From Citricoccus sp. CH26A (GTDB lineage: Bacteria; Actinomycetota; Actinomycetes; Actinomycetales; Micrococcaceae), in NCBI RefSeq assembly GCF_000224415.1, contig NZ_AFXQ01000021.1, positions 1 through 47,061 of the forward strand: a stretch of 47,061 nt of DNA, in the 5' to 3' direction. Shown piece after piece: positions 35,149-44,028 of this stretch. Position numbers and translations under genes: made by a program. Under the pieces are notes generated by a model, which saw nothing but the letters and a program-made list of their open reading frames with translations, made no database searches and was not told where the DNA came from. The stretch's first letter is position 1; every line of letters starts with the position of its first letter.

Positions 35149-37829
35149 GCCCGGAGCGTCCCCTTCACTCCACCCTGCGAACGTCCCTGCCAGAAGTCGA
35201 CGACTTCGGAGTCGGTCCACGTGGGATGATCACCGTAGTAACCCACCAGCTTCTCGATCAGGTCCTTCGACTCGACGATCTGGGAGGAGTCCACGAGGCG
35301 CAGCTTGCGCAGGTACCAGTGCTTGAGGAAGACCTCCACTCGGGCTTCCTTATACTCCTCCAGGAGGCCCACCTCGCGCAGCCAGGCAGAGCGAGCCCGC
35401 TCCAATGGAACGTACTTCCTGAAGAAGTTCGCGCTGACGCTGTTGACCATGGAGTTCTCGACCTCGCCGTAGTAGGTGTGCACCGGAAGGTCCACGGGGA
35501 CGATCCGACGCGCGTAGTACAGCATCTGCTGGAAGAAGTACGAGTCCTGTCCCAGTGCTCCCACCGGTTGGATGAGGTCCAGCCCGGCCAACCATGCGCG
35601 GCGGGCCACGATGGCCTGGATACTCATGGGCTGGAAGCCCAGCTCCACCAGGGACCGATCGTCCAGTGTCACGACACCGTCCACCAGGGGCAGGCGGTTC
35701 GTGATCGTCCGTGCGTATCGGGCCAGCCGGTGCCCCTGGCGCCATCTCGTCATGTTGCCGATGGCGAAGTCCGCGTCCGGGTGGCGCTGCAGCACGCCGA
35801 CCAGTCGGGCATAACCGTCGTTCACCGCCTCGTTGTCCGGATCCAGGTAGGTCACGTATTCACCACGGGCCATCTCCAGACCCTTGTTCCGGGGTCGGGA
35901 GGCACTGCCGGACCCGCCCGGGGGGAACCTGTGAACCCGGACCTGTGGGTATTCCCGTTCGAGCCGCCGGACGGTCGACACGGTCTGCGGATCCGTTGAT
36001 CCGTCGTCGACGAGGATGACCTCCATGTCCCCGAACACCGCGCTGCGCCGAAGACTCGCGAAGCACTTGTGCTGGAGATGGCCACCATTGTCGTAGACGG
36101 GAACGATGACGGACAGCAGGGGCCGGCGCGGACCGGAGACCACCACGGGGTCCGGCGAGGTACGCGGCCTCACGCCGACGTCGTCGAGGGCATAGGCCTC
36201 GCGCACGACGGTGGCGTTCCTCGGTGCCCCCACGAACTGTGCAGAACACAGGGGCTCATCGATCACCGGGTGGTAGCGGTGGGCCCTGCGGTCAGCGCGG
36301 ACCCCGGGCACCGGGATCTTCTCCACGGACGTCGCGGACGTGTACCGGAATGCGTTGACCAGGTCCTCCACGTGGGTGGGTTCGTAGTCGAAGCCTGGCC
36401 CCATGCGGACCAACACATCCACGTCACGTCCTGTCCCGGCGGCACTGCCATGGGAACCGTCCAGGCCCGGGGGCAGGACCACCGCAGGAAGGGTCTGGGC
36501 CTCGACCTGTTGCTCGAGCCGGCGATCACGGCCTTCAAGCACGATACCGACCCGGAGGTCCTGCCCGGTGACCTCGTGGCCGACCGCATGCAGGATGGAC
36601 CGCAGACGGGAGCTGGCCAGTTCATTGCTGAAGACGGCCCGCAGTCCATCTGCCTGCATGCGGCGCAGTTCCGCCATGGTCATCGTCTCGAGGAAACCGC
36701 GGACGTCATCGGCGGAGTTGACCAGGTGGACGTGGGGGTAGCGGGAGTTCAGGCGCGCGTTGTAATTGCTCAGCACGGCGGTGTTCTGTGCCTGCAGTTC
36801 GATGGCCCTGTTCGCCATCATCGTCGAGCTGAAGGACACCGAGTTCAGGTTGATCGCGATGTCGGACAGCCTCTGGACATCCAGCAGGAACCTGTGGTCG
36901 ACAGCCGGATGGACCTTGTTCAACAGATGGCCCGGAAACGCGTACTTCTCCAGGCCGAGGCGTGAATTCCGGTCGAAGATCAGCAGTTCGTAGCCATGCG
37001 CGGTGTTGACTCCGTCCAGGAGCTGACGACCCCACTCGGATCTCTCCGCATACTTGTGGTTGAACCAGCTGCCCGCGAAGGTGATCAACCGGGTGTCGAC
37101 CAAGCGCGACCCGATCGGTGAGTGGTGCAACGGGTTGATGCCGAAGGGCAGCACCTCGACCGTCGTCGCCTGGGGACAGTCTCGCTGGTAGTCGTCCACC
37201 TTCTCCACGGCCGTGGTGAAGATGTAGTCCGCCTGCTGGGCGAACTCCAGGAACTGTCCGTAGTTGGGCGGGTCCTCCTTCGAATAGAAGACCACCGGCA
37301 CGCCTCGGCTGCGAAAATGGGGAATGAGTTCGTCCAGGAGGACGCGTCGCAGTCCGCCCTTCTCCTGCGCGACGCCCGACCACGATTCGCCGTCGATGCC
37401 CCGCCAGGTGGAGGTGATGAGCAGGACGTCGAGGTCCTGCTCATCGCGGAAGTTGTCCGGGAACAGGGGCACCAGGTCGATGAGGCCCTCGAAGCTTCGG
37501 TACAAGAACAGGTCGCAGACTATACCGACACGGGCCGTGGAGATCTCGTTCGCGATTCCGGGGGATGTCTCCTCCAAGAGGTCGACGGCATCCAGGAGGT
37601 CCTGGAGCACGTCCTCGGACCGCGAGTCCAGCAACGCCGGAAGGTACACCCCGTGAGGCGTCTTGCCTGCCAGCGCGGACCGCAGGGCCGGTCCCGACGG
37701 CTCGTCCAGGTCCCGGTACAGCATGCCACGCTCCCGGGCGGCCGCGACCTGGCCGGACAGTTCCTCACTCCGGAGCTCGAGGACGGATGACGTCCGGGCG
37801 TTGATCTGAGTGTAGGGCCTTAAGCTCAT
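35145..37829 (-). CDS. Bifunctional glycosyltransferase: CgeB-like GT-B plus GT2 (GT-A)
   Basis: The 894-residue protein joins two transferase domains. Residues about 130-420 resemble the CgeB-like glycosyltransferase 1_2 type (ITSTWRGIDG, TFAGSWFNHKY, FSSTMMANRAIELQAQNT). Residues about 571-760 are a GT2 domain with LSVIVPVYDNGG, VDDGS (607-611) and the metal-binding DPD at 663-665. A C-terminal helical part follows. No membrane helix is seen. Two active sites in one chain suit alternating addition of two sugars. ATG 37829 overlaps the stop of the small coiled-coil gene as ATGA, so the two products are probably made in step. Confidence 0.82.
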   Translation of the reverse strand: MSLRPYTQINARTSSVLELRSEELSGQVAAARERGMLYRDLDEPSGPALRSALAGKTPHGVYLPALLDSRSEDVLQDLLDAVDLLEETSPGIANEISTARVGIVCDLFLYRSFEGLIDLVPLFPDNFRDEQDLDVLLITSTWRGIDGESWSGVAQEKGGLRRVLLDELIPHFRSRGVPVVFYSKEDPPNYGQFLEFAQQADYIFTTAVEKVDDYQRDCPQATTVEVLPFGINPLHHSPIGSRLVDTRLITFAGSWFNHKYAERSEWGRQLLDGVNTAHGYELLIFDRNSRLGLEKYAFPGHLLNKVHPAVDHRFLLDVQRLSDIAINLNSVSFSSTMMANRAIELQAQNTAVLSNYNARLNSRYPHVHLVNSADDVRGFLETMTMAELRRMQADGLRAVFSNELASSRLRSILHAVGHEVTGQDLRVGIVLEGRDRRLEQQVEAQTLPAVVLPPGLDGSHGSAAGTGRDVDVLVRMGPGFDYEPTHVEDLVNAFRYTSATSVEKIPVPGVRADRRAHRYHPVIDEPLCSAQFVGAPRNATVVREAYALDDVGVRPRTSPDPVVVSGPRRPLLSVIVPVYDNGGHLQHKCFASLRRSAVFGDMEVILVDDGSTDPQTVSTVRRLEREYPQVRVHRFPPGGSGSASRPRNKGLEMARGEYVTYLDPDNEAVNDGYARLVGVLQRHPDADFAIGNMTRWRQGHRLARYARTITNRLPLVDGVVTLDDRSLVELGFQPMSIQAIVARRAWLAGLDLIQPVGALGQDSYFFQQMLYYARRIVPVDLPVHTYYGEVENSMVNSVSANFFRKYVPLERARSAWLREVGLLEEYKEARVEVFLKHWYLRKLRLVDSSQIVESKDLIEKLVGYYGDHPTWTDSEVVDFWQGRSQGGVKGTLRA

Positions 37830-38305
37830 TCAGGCCTCTGCACGTCGGCCCCTGATGCGCGGCGACCGCCCTCCGGGAGATTCGCGGATCGGAGGATCCC
37901 ACCCACGGCACGGAACCCCTGTGCAGCGTAGGGCACTTTCCGGCCGACCTTCCGGATGCGGCGTTTCACCTTGGCGGCCTTGCCCCCGCTCCGCAGGAAC
38001 GTCATTCCGCGGCGAACGATCGATCCGGAGTCGTGCCGGCCCGCCGTGATCGGCTTCAGGCCCATGAGTACATCGATCTCGTCACGCAGTTCCCGCTCAA
38101 CCTGATATGCCACCTGGAGCTCCTCGGCCAGGGCCACCTGCTGGGCGATCTCCACTTCGAGCTGATGCTTCAGCAGTTCGATGCCGCTCAGTTGAGTTGC
38201 TTCAGGATCGGATCCGATGGCCTGGAGGTCCTCGGCTTCGGCCGGAGGAGAGACCTCCTTCAGGTCGCCATCGTCGATTTCGCTCTCGACGGGGATGTCA
38301 GCCAT
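37826..38305 (-). CDS. Small coiled-coil protein of unknown function
   Basis: The 159-residue protein has three parts: an acidic N-terminus (1-40), a probable coiled coil (about 42-83, beginning IELLKHQLEVEIAQQ), and a strongly basic region (about 98-125, with KAAKVKRRIRKVGRKV). It has no catalytic motif, cysteine or membrane helix. It begins three bases after the wecC stop and overlaps the next glycosyltransferase by four bases. The charge pattern suggests a scaffold or membrane-surface adaptor for the polymer synthases, which is inference only. I do not recognise the family. Confidence 0.75.
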   Translation of the reverse strand: MADIPVESEIDDGDLKEVSPPAEAEDLQAIGSDPEATQLSGIELLKHQLEVEIAQQVALAEELQVAYQVERELRDEIDVLMGLKPITAGRHDSGSIVRRGMTFLRSGGKAAKVKRRIRKVGRKVPYAAQGFRAVGGILRSANLPEGGRRASGADVQRPE

Positions 38306-38308
38306 GCC

Positions 38309-39553
38309 TCAGCGCCACTGGCCGCGGGTGTCGACCACGCGCTTGGTGGCGGCCCGGGAGCCCAGGTCGGCGAAGGCCTCGTGGTCCACGAGCAGCACCA
38401 CGATGTCGGCCTGCTCCAGCGCGGCGGCAGCCTCGGTGAGCTTGACGTTGTCCCGCCCGGCCAGCACCGCCGGCAGCTGATCCACGTGGGGCTCCACGGC
38501 CAGGATCGTCGAGTCGCCGAACTGCTCGGACAGCTGCACCGTGATCCCCAGGGCCGGGGACTCGCGCAGGTCATCGATGTTGGGCTTGAACGCCAGGCCC
38601 AGCGCGGCGATCACCGGGGCCCGCCCGGTCTCGCGCTGGACGTCGAAGGCCTCGGCCTTGACCTGGCGCACCACCCACTCTGGCTTGGCGTCGTTGATCT
38701 CCCGGGCGCCGCGGATCAACCGGGACTGCTCCGGGGCGGCGGCGACGATGAACCACGGGTCCACCGCGATGCAGTGCCCGCCCACGCCCGGGCCCGGCTG
38801 CAGGATATTCACCCGCGGGTGGTGGTTGGCCAGCTCGATGAGCTCCCACACGTCGATCCCCAGCTCGGTGCAGATCATCGACAACTCGTTGGCGAAGGCG
38901 ATGTTCACGTCCCGGAAGGAGTTCTCCACCAGCTTGGCCATCTCCGCGGTGCGGGTGTCCGTCAGCAGGATCTGGCCCTCGCAGAAGCGCCGGTACAGCT
39001 CCTTGGCCCGCTCCCCGGCCTGCGAGGTGGACCCGCCCACGATCCGGTCGTTGGTGACCATCTCGACCATCACCTTGCCCGGCAGCACCCGTTCCGGGGC
39101 GTGGGCGAAGTCCAGCGCACCGGACTCCTTCAGCTCCGGGCGAGCGGCGTACACGACCTCGGCCAGGTGTTCGGTGGCCCCGGGCGGGGAGGTCGACTCC
39201 AGGATGATCAGCTCATCACCGCTCAGCTGCGGGGCCAGTCCCCGGCCCGCGGCCTCAATGTAGGACAGGTCCGGGGACTTGTCGGCGTGGAACGGGGTCG
39301 GCACGGCCACGATGTACGCATCGGCCGCCGGAGTGTCCGTCGAGGCGGACAGCAGTCCGTCCGCGACGGCCTTCTCCACGACCTCGCCCAGGTCCGGCTC
39401 CACGAACGGCACCTCACCGGCGTTGACCGCATCCACCGTCCGCTGCGACACGTCGACCCCGAACACCCGGATGCCGCTCTTGGCCAGGATGGCAGCCGTC
39501 GGCAGCCCGATGTAACCGAGGCCGATCACGGCAACACTGGTGATGTCCTTCAT
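38309..39553 (-). CDS. wecC: UDP-N-acetyl-D-mannosamine dehydrogenase
   Basis: The 414-residue NAD-dependent enzyme oxidises UDP-ManNAc to UDP-ManNAcA. The Rossmann motif GLGYIGLP lies at 11-18. The active-site Cys261 is in GPGVGGHCIAVDPWF, and FKPNIDDLRESPA marks the C-terminal domain. Closely related dehydrogenases act on UDP-GlcNAc or UDP-Glc; the wecB partner favours ManNAc. ATG 39553 has AAGGA upstream. It leads a coupled unit with the coiled-coil protein and two glycosyltransferases. Confidence 0.92.
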   Translation of the reverse strand: MKDITSVAVIGLGYIGLPTAAILAKSGIRVFGVDVSQRTVDAVNAGEVPFVEPDLGEVVEKAVADGLLSASTDTPAADAYIVAVPTPFHADKSPDLSYIEAAGRGLAPQLSGDELIILESTSPPGATEHLAEVVYAARPELKESGALDFAHAPERVLPGKVMVEMVTNDRIVGGSTSQAGERAKELYRRFCEGQILLTDTRTAEMAKLVENSFRDVNIAFANELSMICTELGIDVWELIELANHHPRVNILQPGPGVGGHCIAVDPWFIVAAAPEQSRLIRGAREINDAKPEWVVRQVKAEAFDVQRETGRAPVIAALGLAFKPNIDDLRESPALGITVQLSEQFGDSTILAVEPHVDQLPAVLAGRDNVKLTEAAAALEQADIVVLLVDHEAFADLGSRAATKRVVDTRGQWR

Positions 39554-39600
39554 ACAGGGTCCTTCGTTCGTACGTGCACCCGGGGTACCGGATGAGGTCA

Positions 39601-39650
39601 GAGTGGCCACTCGACGACCATGGTCGGGTCGAGCACCAGAGGCGATTATA
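39601..39650 (-). promoter_or_regulatory. Candidate promoter and palindrome upstream of wecC
   Basis: A perfect TATAAT on the minus strand (39645-39650) overlaps the stop codon of the upstream glycosyltransferase gene. No good -35 is present at 17 bp. Some 33 bases downstream, inside the predicted leader, is the 12-bp perfect palindrome GAGTGGCCACTC (39601-39612), a possible operator or small hairpin. Transcription would start near 39638. Confidence 0.4.
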
Positions 39651-42600
39651 CGGGTGGACGGGTCCCGCCCGGCGCACCGACAGGCACCCCGGCGGCGCCC
39701 GCAAGGGCACGGTACAGGCCACCGTACTTCTCGGCGTTCGCCACCCACGTACGCTCCCTGAGGGCCCACGCGCGTCCGGCCGCGCCCATGCGGGCGGCAC
39801 GGTCGGGGTCCTGCAGGAGCTCCCCGAGCGTTCCAGCCAGGGCCACCGGATCCTCCGGCGTGACCAGCAGGCCGGTGACGCCGTGCTCAACCAACTCGGC
39901 CAGCGCGGGCAGGTCGGAGGCCACCACCGGGCGCCCCGAGGCCGAGGCCTCGACGGACTTCATGGGCGTGACCGATCTCGTCACGGAGGTGTCCCGGCGG
40001 GGCACCACGAAGATGTCCAGGGCCTGATGATAGGTGGGGGCCATCGCCCGGTCCACGCGGCCGGGAACGATGAGTCGATCCGTGATGCCCAGATCCGCCG
40101 CCAGGTCCAGCAGTCCGGGCAGCGCGGTTCCGTCCCCCGCCATCAGCAGGCGCAGGCCGGGACGCGTCGGCGCGAGCGATGCCACGGCCCGGACCAGGGT
40201 GTCGAGTCCTTCATAGGGGACGATAGAACTGATAGTCCCGACATAGTCCAGGTGCGGGTCCAGGCCCAGGGCCCGACGCGCGGCGGTCCGGTCCCCCGGT
40301 TCCTCCAGGAACACTCCCCCCACGGCATTCGGGCACAGCTCGATCGAGGCCGGGTCCACTCCGTGCGCGGACAGGTTGGCCCGCATCGACGGCCCCAGCG
40401 TCACCACGGCGTCGGCCGAGCGGGCGGCCTCTGCATCCCGCTCGGTGAACAGGCGGTAGCGCTCGGACTCACGGGCCTCGATGCCACGGGTCGAGGCCCA
40501 CGTGTCGGCCAGCTGGCCACGGACCTCATAGACCCAGGGAATCCCCACGGCATCGGCAACGGCCTGGACCACCATGGCATTCGTCCAGTGGCTGGTGGTG
40601 TGCAGCACCGCGGGCCGCAGCGCGCGCACCGTGTTCAGGAGCAGTTCGGCGTGTTGTTGCATACGGGCGTCGAAACCCTCGGCCAGGCGGCGGGGCAAGA
40701 GTCGCCGGTACTCAATCCCGTCCACGGTGTCGACCGCCGCGGCGTGCAGGACCCCCGTCTGCACCGGCCACCCCAGCCGGGTGACCGCGCTGACGTCCCA
40801 GCCGTCGTCGCGCAGTGCAGTGAGGATGGCGTGTGAGCGCTGCGCGTAACCCGAGGGCGTGTGCGGCAGCGAGTTGGTCAGCACGTGCAGCACCCGGCCA
40901 GGAGACGGTCTGTAATCCCCGACCGCGCCGAGCTGGGGACGCGCGCCAGCGAATGCGGCAAGCTCGCTGGCCAGCTGCCGCCGCTGCCGTCCTTCGCGGC
41001 CGGCCCCGGACAACTCCTCGACGGCCTCGGTCATCCGTCCCGCGTCCCAGGCCTGTCGCGCGCGGGCGGCGGCCAGGTCCGGGATGCCCGGGCGGACCCG
41101 GTCCAGCAGGTGACCGGCAGCCTCTCGATCACCGGCACTGAGCAGGATGTCGGCGTAGTGGACCAGTCGCCGGTCCGGTGCCCGGTCCTCGAGGGCGGCC
41201 AGCGCACGTTCGCGTAGCTCCCCGGTGCGCCCGGCAGCGGCCAGGCCGATGGCGCCGGCCACCTGCAGCGGTCCCCAGTCGAGGCGTCCGACGACGGCCG
41301 CGGCCCGCGTGCGCAGTCCTGTCGGAAGGCGTCGGGAGACCTGCAGTGCCAGCAGGGCCGGGTCGTCACGCAGGTGCTCGGCGACCGTGGTCGCGGTCAG
41401 GGACAGGTTCGCCATCAGTTGCGCGGCACGGCCCGGGATGCGGGCGCTCCCCCGGTCGGCGGCGGGGCCGGCCAGGCGTCGGGCGAGACCGACGAACCGT
41501 TGTCCCAGCCGGGGCAGGTCGGCGTGGCGCGCCACCCACTGGCGGCCGGTATCGCCCGTGCGGGTCGCCTCTGGGTCCGCAGCCAGCCGCTCCCATAGCG
41601 CCACGAGCCCGGCCGGGTCCGCCTCCACCAGGTCGGCGCTGCCGGTGGCGGACAGGAGCCGGGCGGCCTCACCGGTCACCACGCCGGTGACATGGCGGCC
41701 CACGGCGAGGATCTCGTAGGTCTTGGACGGAATGGTCCAGGCGAAACTGGGCCAGTCCGGGCGCAGGCACACGAGGCAGGTGTCCGCCCAGGCATACTGC
41801 TCAGACAACCCGGCGCCGTGCACCGGGTCCAGCATCTCGACCGGAGATCCGAGTTCCCTGTTCAGTTCCTCCAACTGCTGCCGGCGCGTTCCTGATCCCA
41901 CCAGCCGTACCCGGATGCGGGCGGGGCTCCTGCGGGCGAGGGCGGCGGCCCGGATAACGGTCTCCAGGCCCTGGCTCTCCCCGTGGTTACCGAGGTAGAG
42001 CACGTTCAACGTGCCCGGTTCCCGGTCGCGGTGGGGCACGGCCGGGACTCGGCTCAACTCCACGCCGTTGCCGATGACCTCCACAGGTCTGACGCCACGG
42101 GCCGACAGGGTCTCCGCGAATCCCTCGGTCACCGTGACGACCGCATCCGCCGAGCGCTGGACTCCCGAGACGAGCCGCTCCATCGCCGAGGACAACAATC
42201 CGGCCTTAACGCCGGACTCCCGGGCGAGGTCCGGCCAGGCATCGCGCATCTCGACCACGAGGGGCACCCGGCGCCACCGGGAGACCACCCAGCCGGACAC
42301 CACGGTGGGCAGGGCGGGAACGGTGATGACGACGATGTCCGGCCTCGGGGCCGCCAACCCCCGGGGTACGGCGGCCAGCGCGTGCAGGACATGAACAGCG
42401 AACCGGCCGTCCCGCGTGCCGGCCAGCGCTGAGAGCCCCACGGTCCGGTACAACCGCTCTCCTGCCGGTCCGCGGTCCGTCACGGAGGAGGCCCTGATCC
42501 CCTCGGCACCACCGGGGGTGTGACCGGGATCGGCCTGGGGGACGATGACGTCCACCTCCCACCCGTCCCGGCGGAAGGCCTCCACGAACGCCGTCCATCG

Positions 42601-42657
42601 CCGTTGCGGCGGTGTTCTCTCGGGCAGGTAGGAGTGCGTGATGAGCTGGACGCGCAT
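39646..42657 (-). CDS. Tandem GT4 glycosyltransferase (two GT-B modules in one chain)
   Basis: The 1003-residue protein has two family-4 transferase modules. The first (about 1-395) contains THSYLPERTPPQRRW, EMRDAWPD, LGNHGESQG and IPSKTYEILAVGRHV. The second (about 585-990) contains LTNSLPHTPSGYAQRSHA, YEVRGQLADTW, VGTISSIVPYEG and TPMKSVEASASGRPVVASD. About 190 helical, TPR-like residues link them. No signal peptide or membrane helix is evident. ATG 42657 is three bases after the LCP stop, in the same unit. Two active sites could add two different sugars per repeat. Confidence 0.85.
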   Translation of the reverse strand: MRVQLITHSYLPERTPPQRRWTAFVEAFRRDGWEVDVIVPQADPGHTPGGAEGIRASSVTDRGPAGERLYRTVGLSALAGTRDGRFAVHVLHALAAVPRGLAAPRPDIVVITVPALPTVVSGWVVSRWRRVPLVVEMRDAWPDLARESGVKAGLLSSAMERLVSGVQRSADAVVTVTEGFAETLSARGVRPVEVIGNGVELSRVPAVPHRDREPGTLNVLYLGNHGESQGLETVIRAAALARRSPARIRVRLVGSGTRRQQLEELNRELGSPVEMLDPVHGAGLSEQYAWADTCLVCLRPDWPSFAWTIPSKTYEILAVGRHVTGVVTGEAARLLSATGSADLVEADPAGLVALWERLAADPEATRTGDTGRQWVARHADLPRLGQRFVGLARRLAGPAADRGSARIPGRAAQLMANLSLTATTVAEHLRDDPALLALQVSRRLPTGLRTRAAAVVGRLDWGPLQVAGAIGLAAAGRTGELRERALAALEDRAPDRRLVHYADILLSAGDREAAGHLLDRVRPGIPDLAAARARQAWDAGRMTEAVEELSGAGREGRQRRQLASELAAFAGARPQLGAVGDYRPSPGRVLHVLTNSLPHTPSGYAQRSHAILTALRDDGWDVSAVTRLGWPVQTGVLHAAAVDTVDGIEYRRLLPRRLAEGFDARMQQHAELLLNTVRALRPAVLHTTSHWTNAMVVQAVADAVGIPWVYEVRGQLADTWASTRGIEARESERYRLFTERDAEAARSADAVVTLGPSMRANLSAHGVDPASIELCPNAVGGVFLEEPGDRTAARRALGLDPHLDYVGTISSIVPYEGLDTLVRAVASLAPTRPGLRLLMAGDGTALPGLLDLAADLGITDRLIVPGRVDRAMAPTYHQALDIFVVPRRDTSVTRSVTPMKSVEASASGRPVVASDLPALAELVEHGVTGLLVTPEDPVALAGTLGELLQDPDRAARMGAAGRAWALRERTWVANAEKYGGLYRALAGAAGVPVGAPGGTRPPV

Positions 42658-42660
42658 GGG

Positions 42661-43962
42661 TCAGCCCCCCGCGCAGGGATCGACCGGGACCACCGGCTCG
42701 GCCGAGGCCTGCATCGAGGCATCCATGCTTCCGTCACCGGGGGCCCCGGAATCCGTCGGGTGCGGCCCACCCTGGGCGTCCTCCGTGCCCTTGGACCCCT
42801 GCGCCCCGGGCGTCGTCTGGTCGACCGGCGGTTCGCCTGTCGCGCCAGACGAAGTGGGGTCACCGGACGAGGCCGGATCACCGGGGGCAACCGTCGTCTC
42901 TCCGGACGGCGGCGTGGCACCGGCCTCGCCCTGCTCGGTGTCCCCGGCCAGGTACTGGTCCAGTTCGTCACCCTTCAGGGCACGGCGCAGCTCGCCCATG
43001 GCCTCCTCGTCCTGTTCCACGATCGAGGCACCGCCCGGGCCCTCGGTCGGGGGTCCGTGCGGGACGGTGAACGTGTGGATGTCCCCGGAGCGGATCCCGT
43101 TGAGCTGGAGTCCGTAACCGGCGATCGTGGCGGCGTCGAGGCCCTCGTCCACGGTGATGAACGGCACGATGGCGTTGATCACGTCCGTGAGTTTTTGGGG
43201 GTTGGCCAGCGTGTCCACGGTGAGGACCTGGTCCACCATGGCCGAGACGAACCGCTGCTGGTTGGCCACGCGTTCGAAGTCACCGCCCATGAAGGCCTTG
43301 CGCTCGCGCACGTAGCGCAACGCGTCCGCCCCCTGCAGCAGGATCTCCCCCTGCGGGAAGTACGAGGGATTGATCTGCCCGGAGGAGAAGGTGTTGGGGT
43401 TGCAGACCTGGACGCCGCCCAGGGCGTCGGTCAGCCCGTTGAAGCCCTCGAAGTCGATCACGGCCAGGTGGTCGACGTTCACGCCCACGAGGTTCTCTAC
43501 GGTCGCGGTCACCAGCGGGTAGCCGCCCAGGCCCAGCGCCGCGTTGATCTTGCGTTCGCCCTCGCCGGGGATCTCGACCCAGAGGTCGCGCACGAGGGAC
43601 ATGACGTAGACGTCCTGGCGGTCTTCCGGGACGTGGACGAGCATCATGGTGTCCGAGCGTTCCCCGTCCTCCCCCTTGTTCTCCGCGGTGTCCAGGCCCT
43701 CGCCGCGGGAGTCGGAACCGAGCAGGAGCACGTTGAGGGCGCCGTCGTCGATCGCGGCCTGGGTGGCGATGCCTGCGTCCACGGTCTGGCGCTTGTTGTT
43801 GAAGGCGGTGGCGATCGAGGCGACGTAGATGCCCACGACGACGAGCACGACCAGCACGAGGGCGGCGGCCACCAGGAACGCGTTGCGGACGGTGTGGCGT
43901 CGCCGGGTGGACTTGCGCACCACGCGTCGGGGCGCGTACTGACCGGGGTCGGGTGAGGACAC
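42661..43962 (-). CDS. LytR-CpsA-Psr (LCP) family cell-wall polymer ligase
   Basis: The 433-residue protein has a basic cytoplasmic start, one membrane helix (about 27-50) and an extracellular LCP domain. Pyrophosphate-binding residues are visible: Asp84 and Arg86 (LLGSDSRG), Arg102 and Asp104 (RSDTMM), Arg125 and Asp126 (VRDLWVEIPG). The last 93 residues or so are a Gly/Pro/Ser/Asp-rich low-complexity tail. LCP enzymes transfer lipid-linked glycans to peptidoglycan, fitting the last step of this locus. The GTG start at 43962 follows AGGAA. Confidence 0.92.
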   Translation of the reverse strand: MSSPDPGQYAPRRVVRKSTRRRHTVRNAFLVAAALVLVVLVVVGIYVASIATAFNNKRQTVDAGIATQAAIDDGALNVLLLGSDSRGEGLDTAENKGEDGERSDTMMLVHVPEDRQDVYVMSLVRDLWVEIPGEGERKINAALGLGGYPLVTATVENLVGVNVDHLAVIDFEGFNGLTDALGGVQVCNPNTFSSGQINPSYFPQGEILLQGADALRYVRERKAFMGGDFERVANQQRFVSAMVDQVLTVDTLANPQKLTDVINAIVPFITVDEGLDAATIAGYGLQLNGIRSGDIHTFTVPHGPPTEGPGGASIVEQDEEAMGELRRALKGDELDQYLAGDTEQGEAGATPPSGETTVAPGDPASSGDPTSSGATGEPPVDQTTPGAQGSKGTEDAQGGPHPTDSGAPGDGSMDASMQASAEPVVPVDPCAGG

Positions 43963-44028
43963 AGGGGTTTCCTAACGACTACAGGAGGATCCGTCCCATG
44001 CTAGCGCCCGATCAGGACAGCGACGGGA

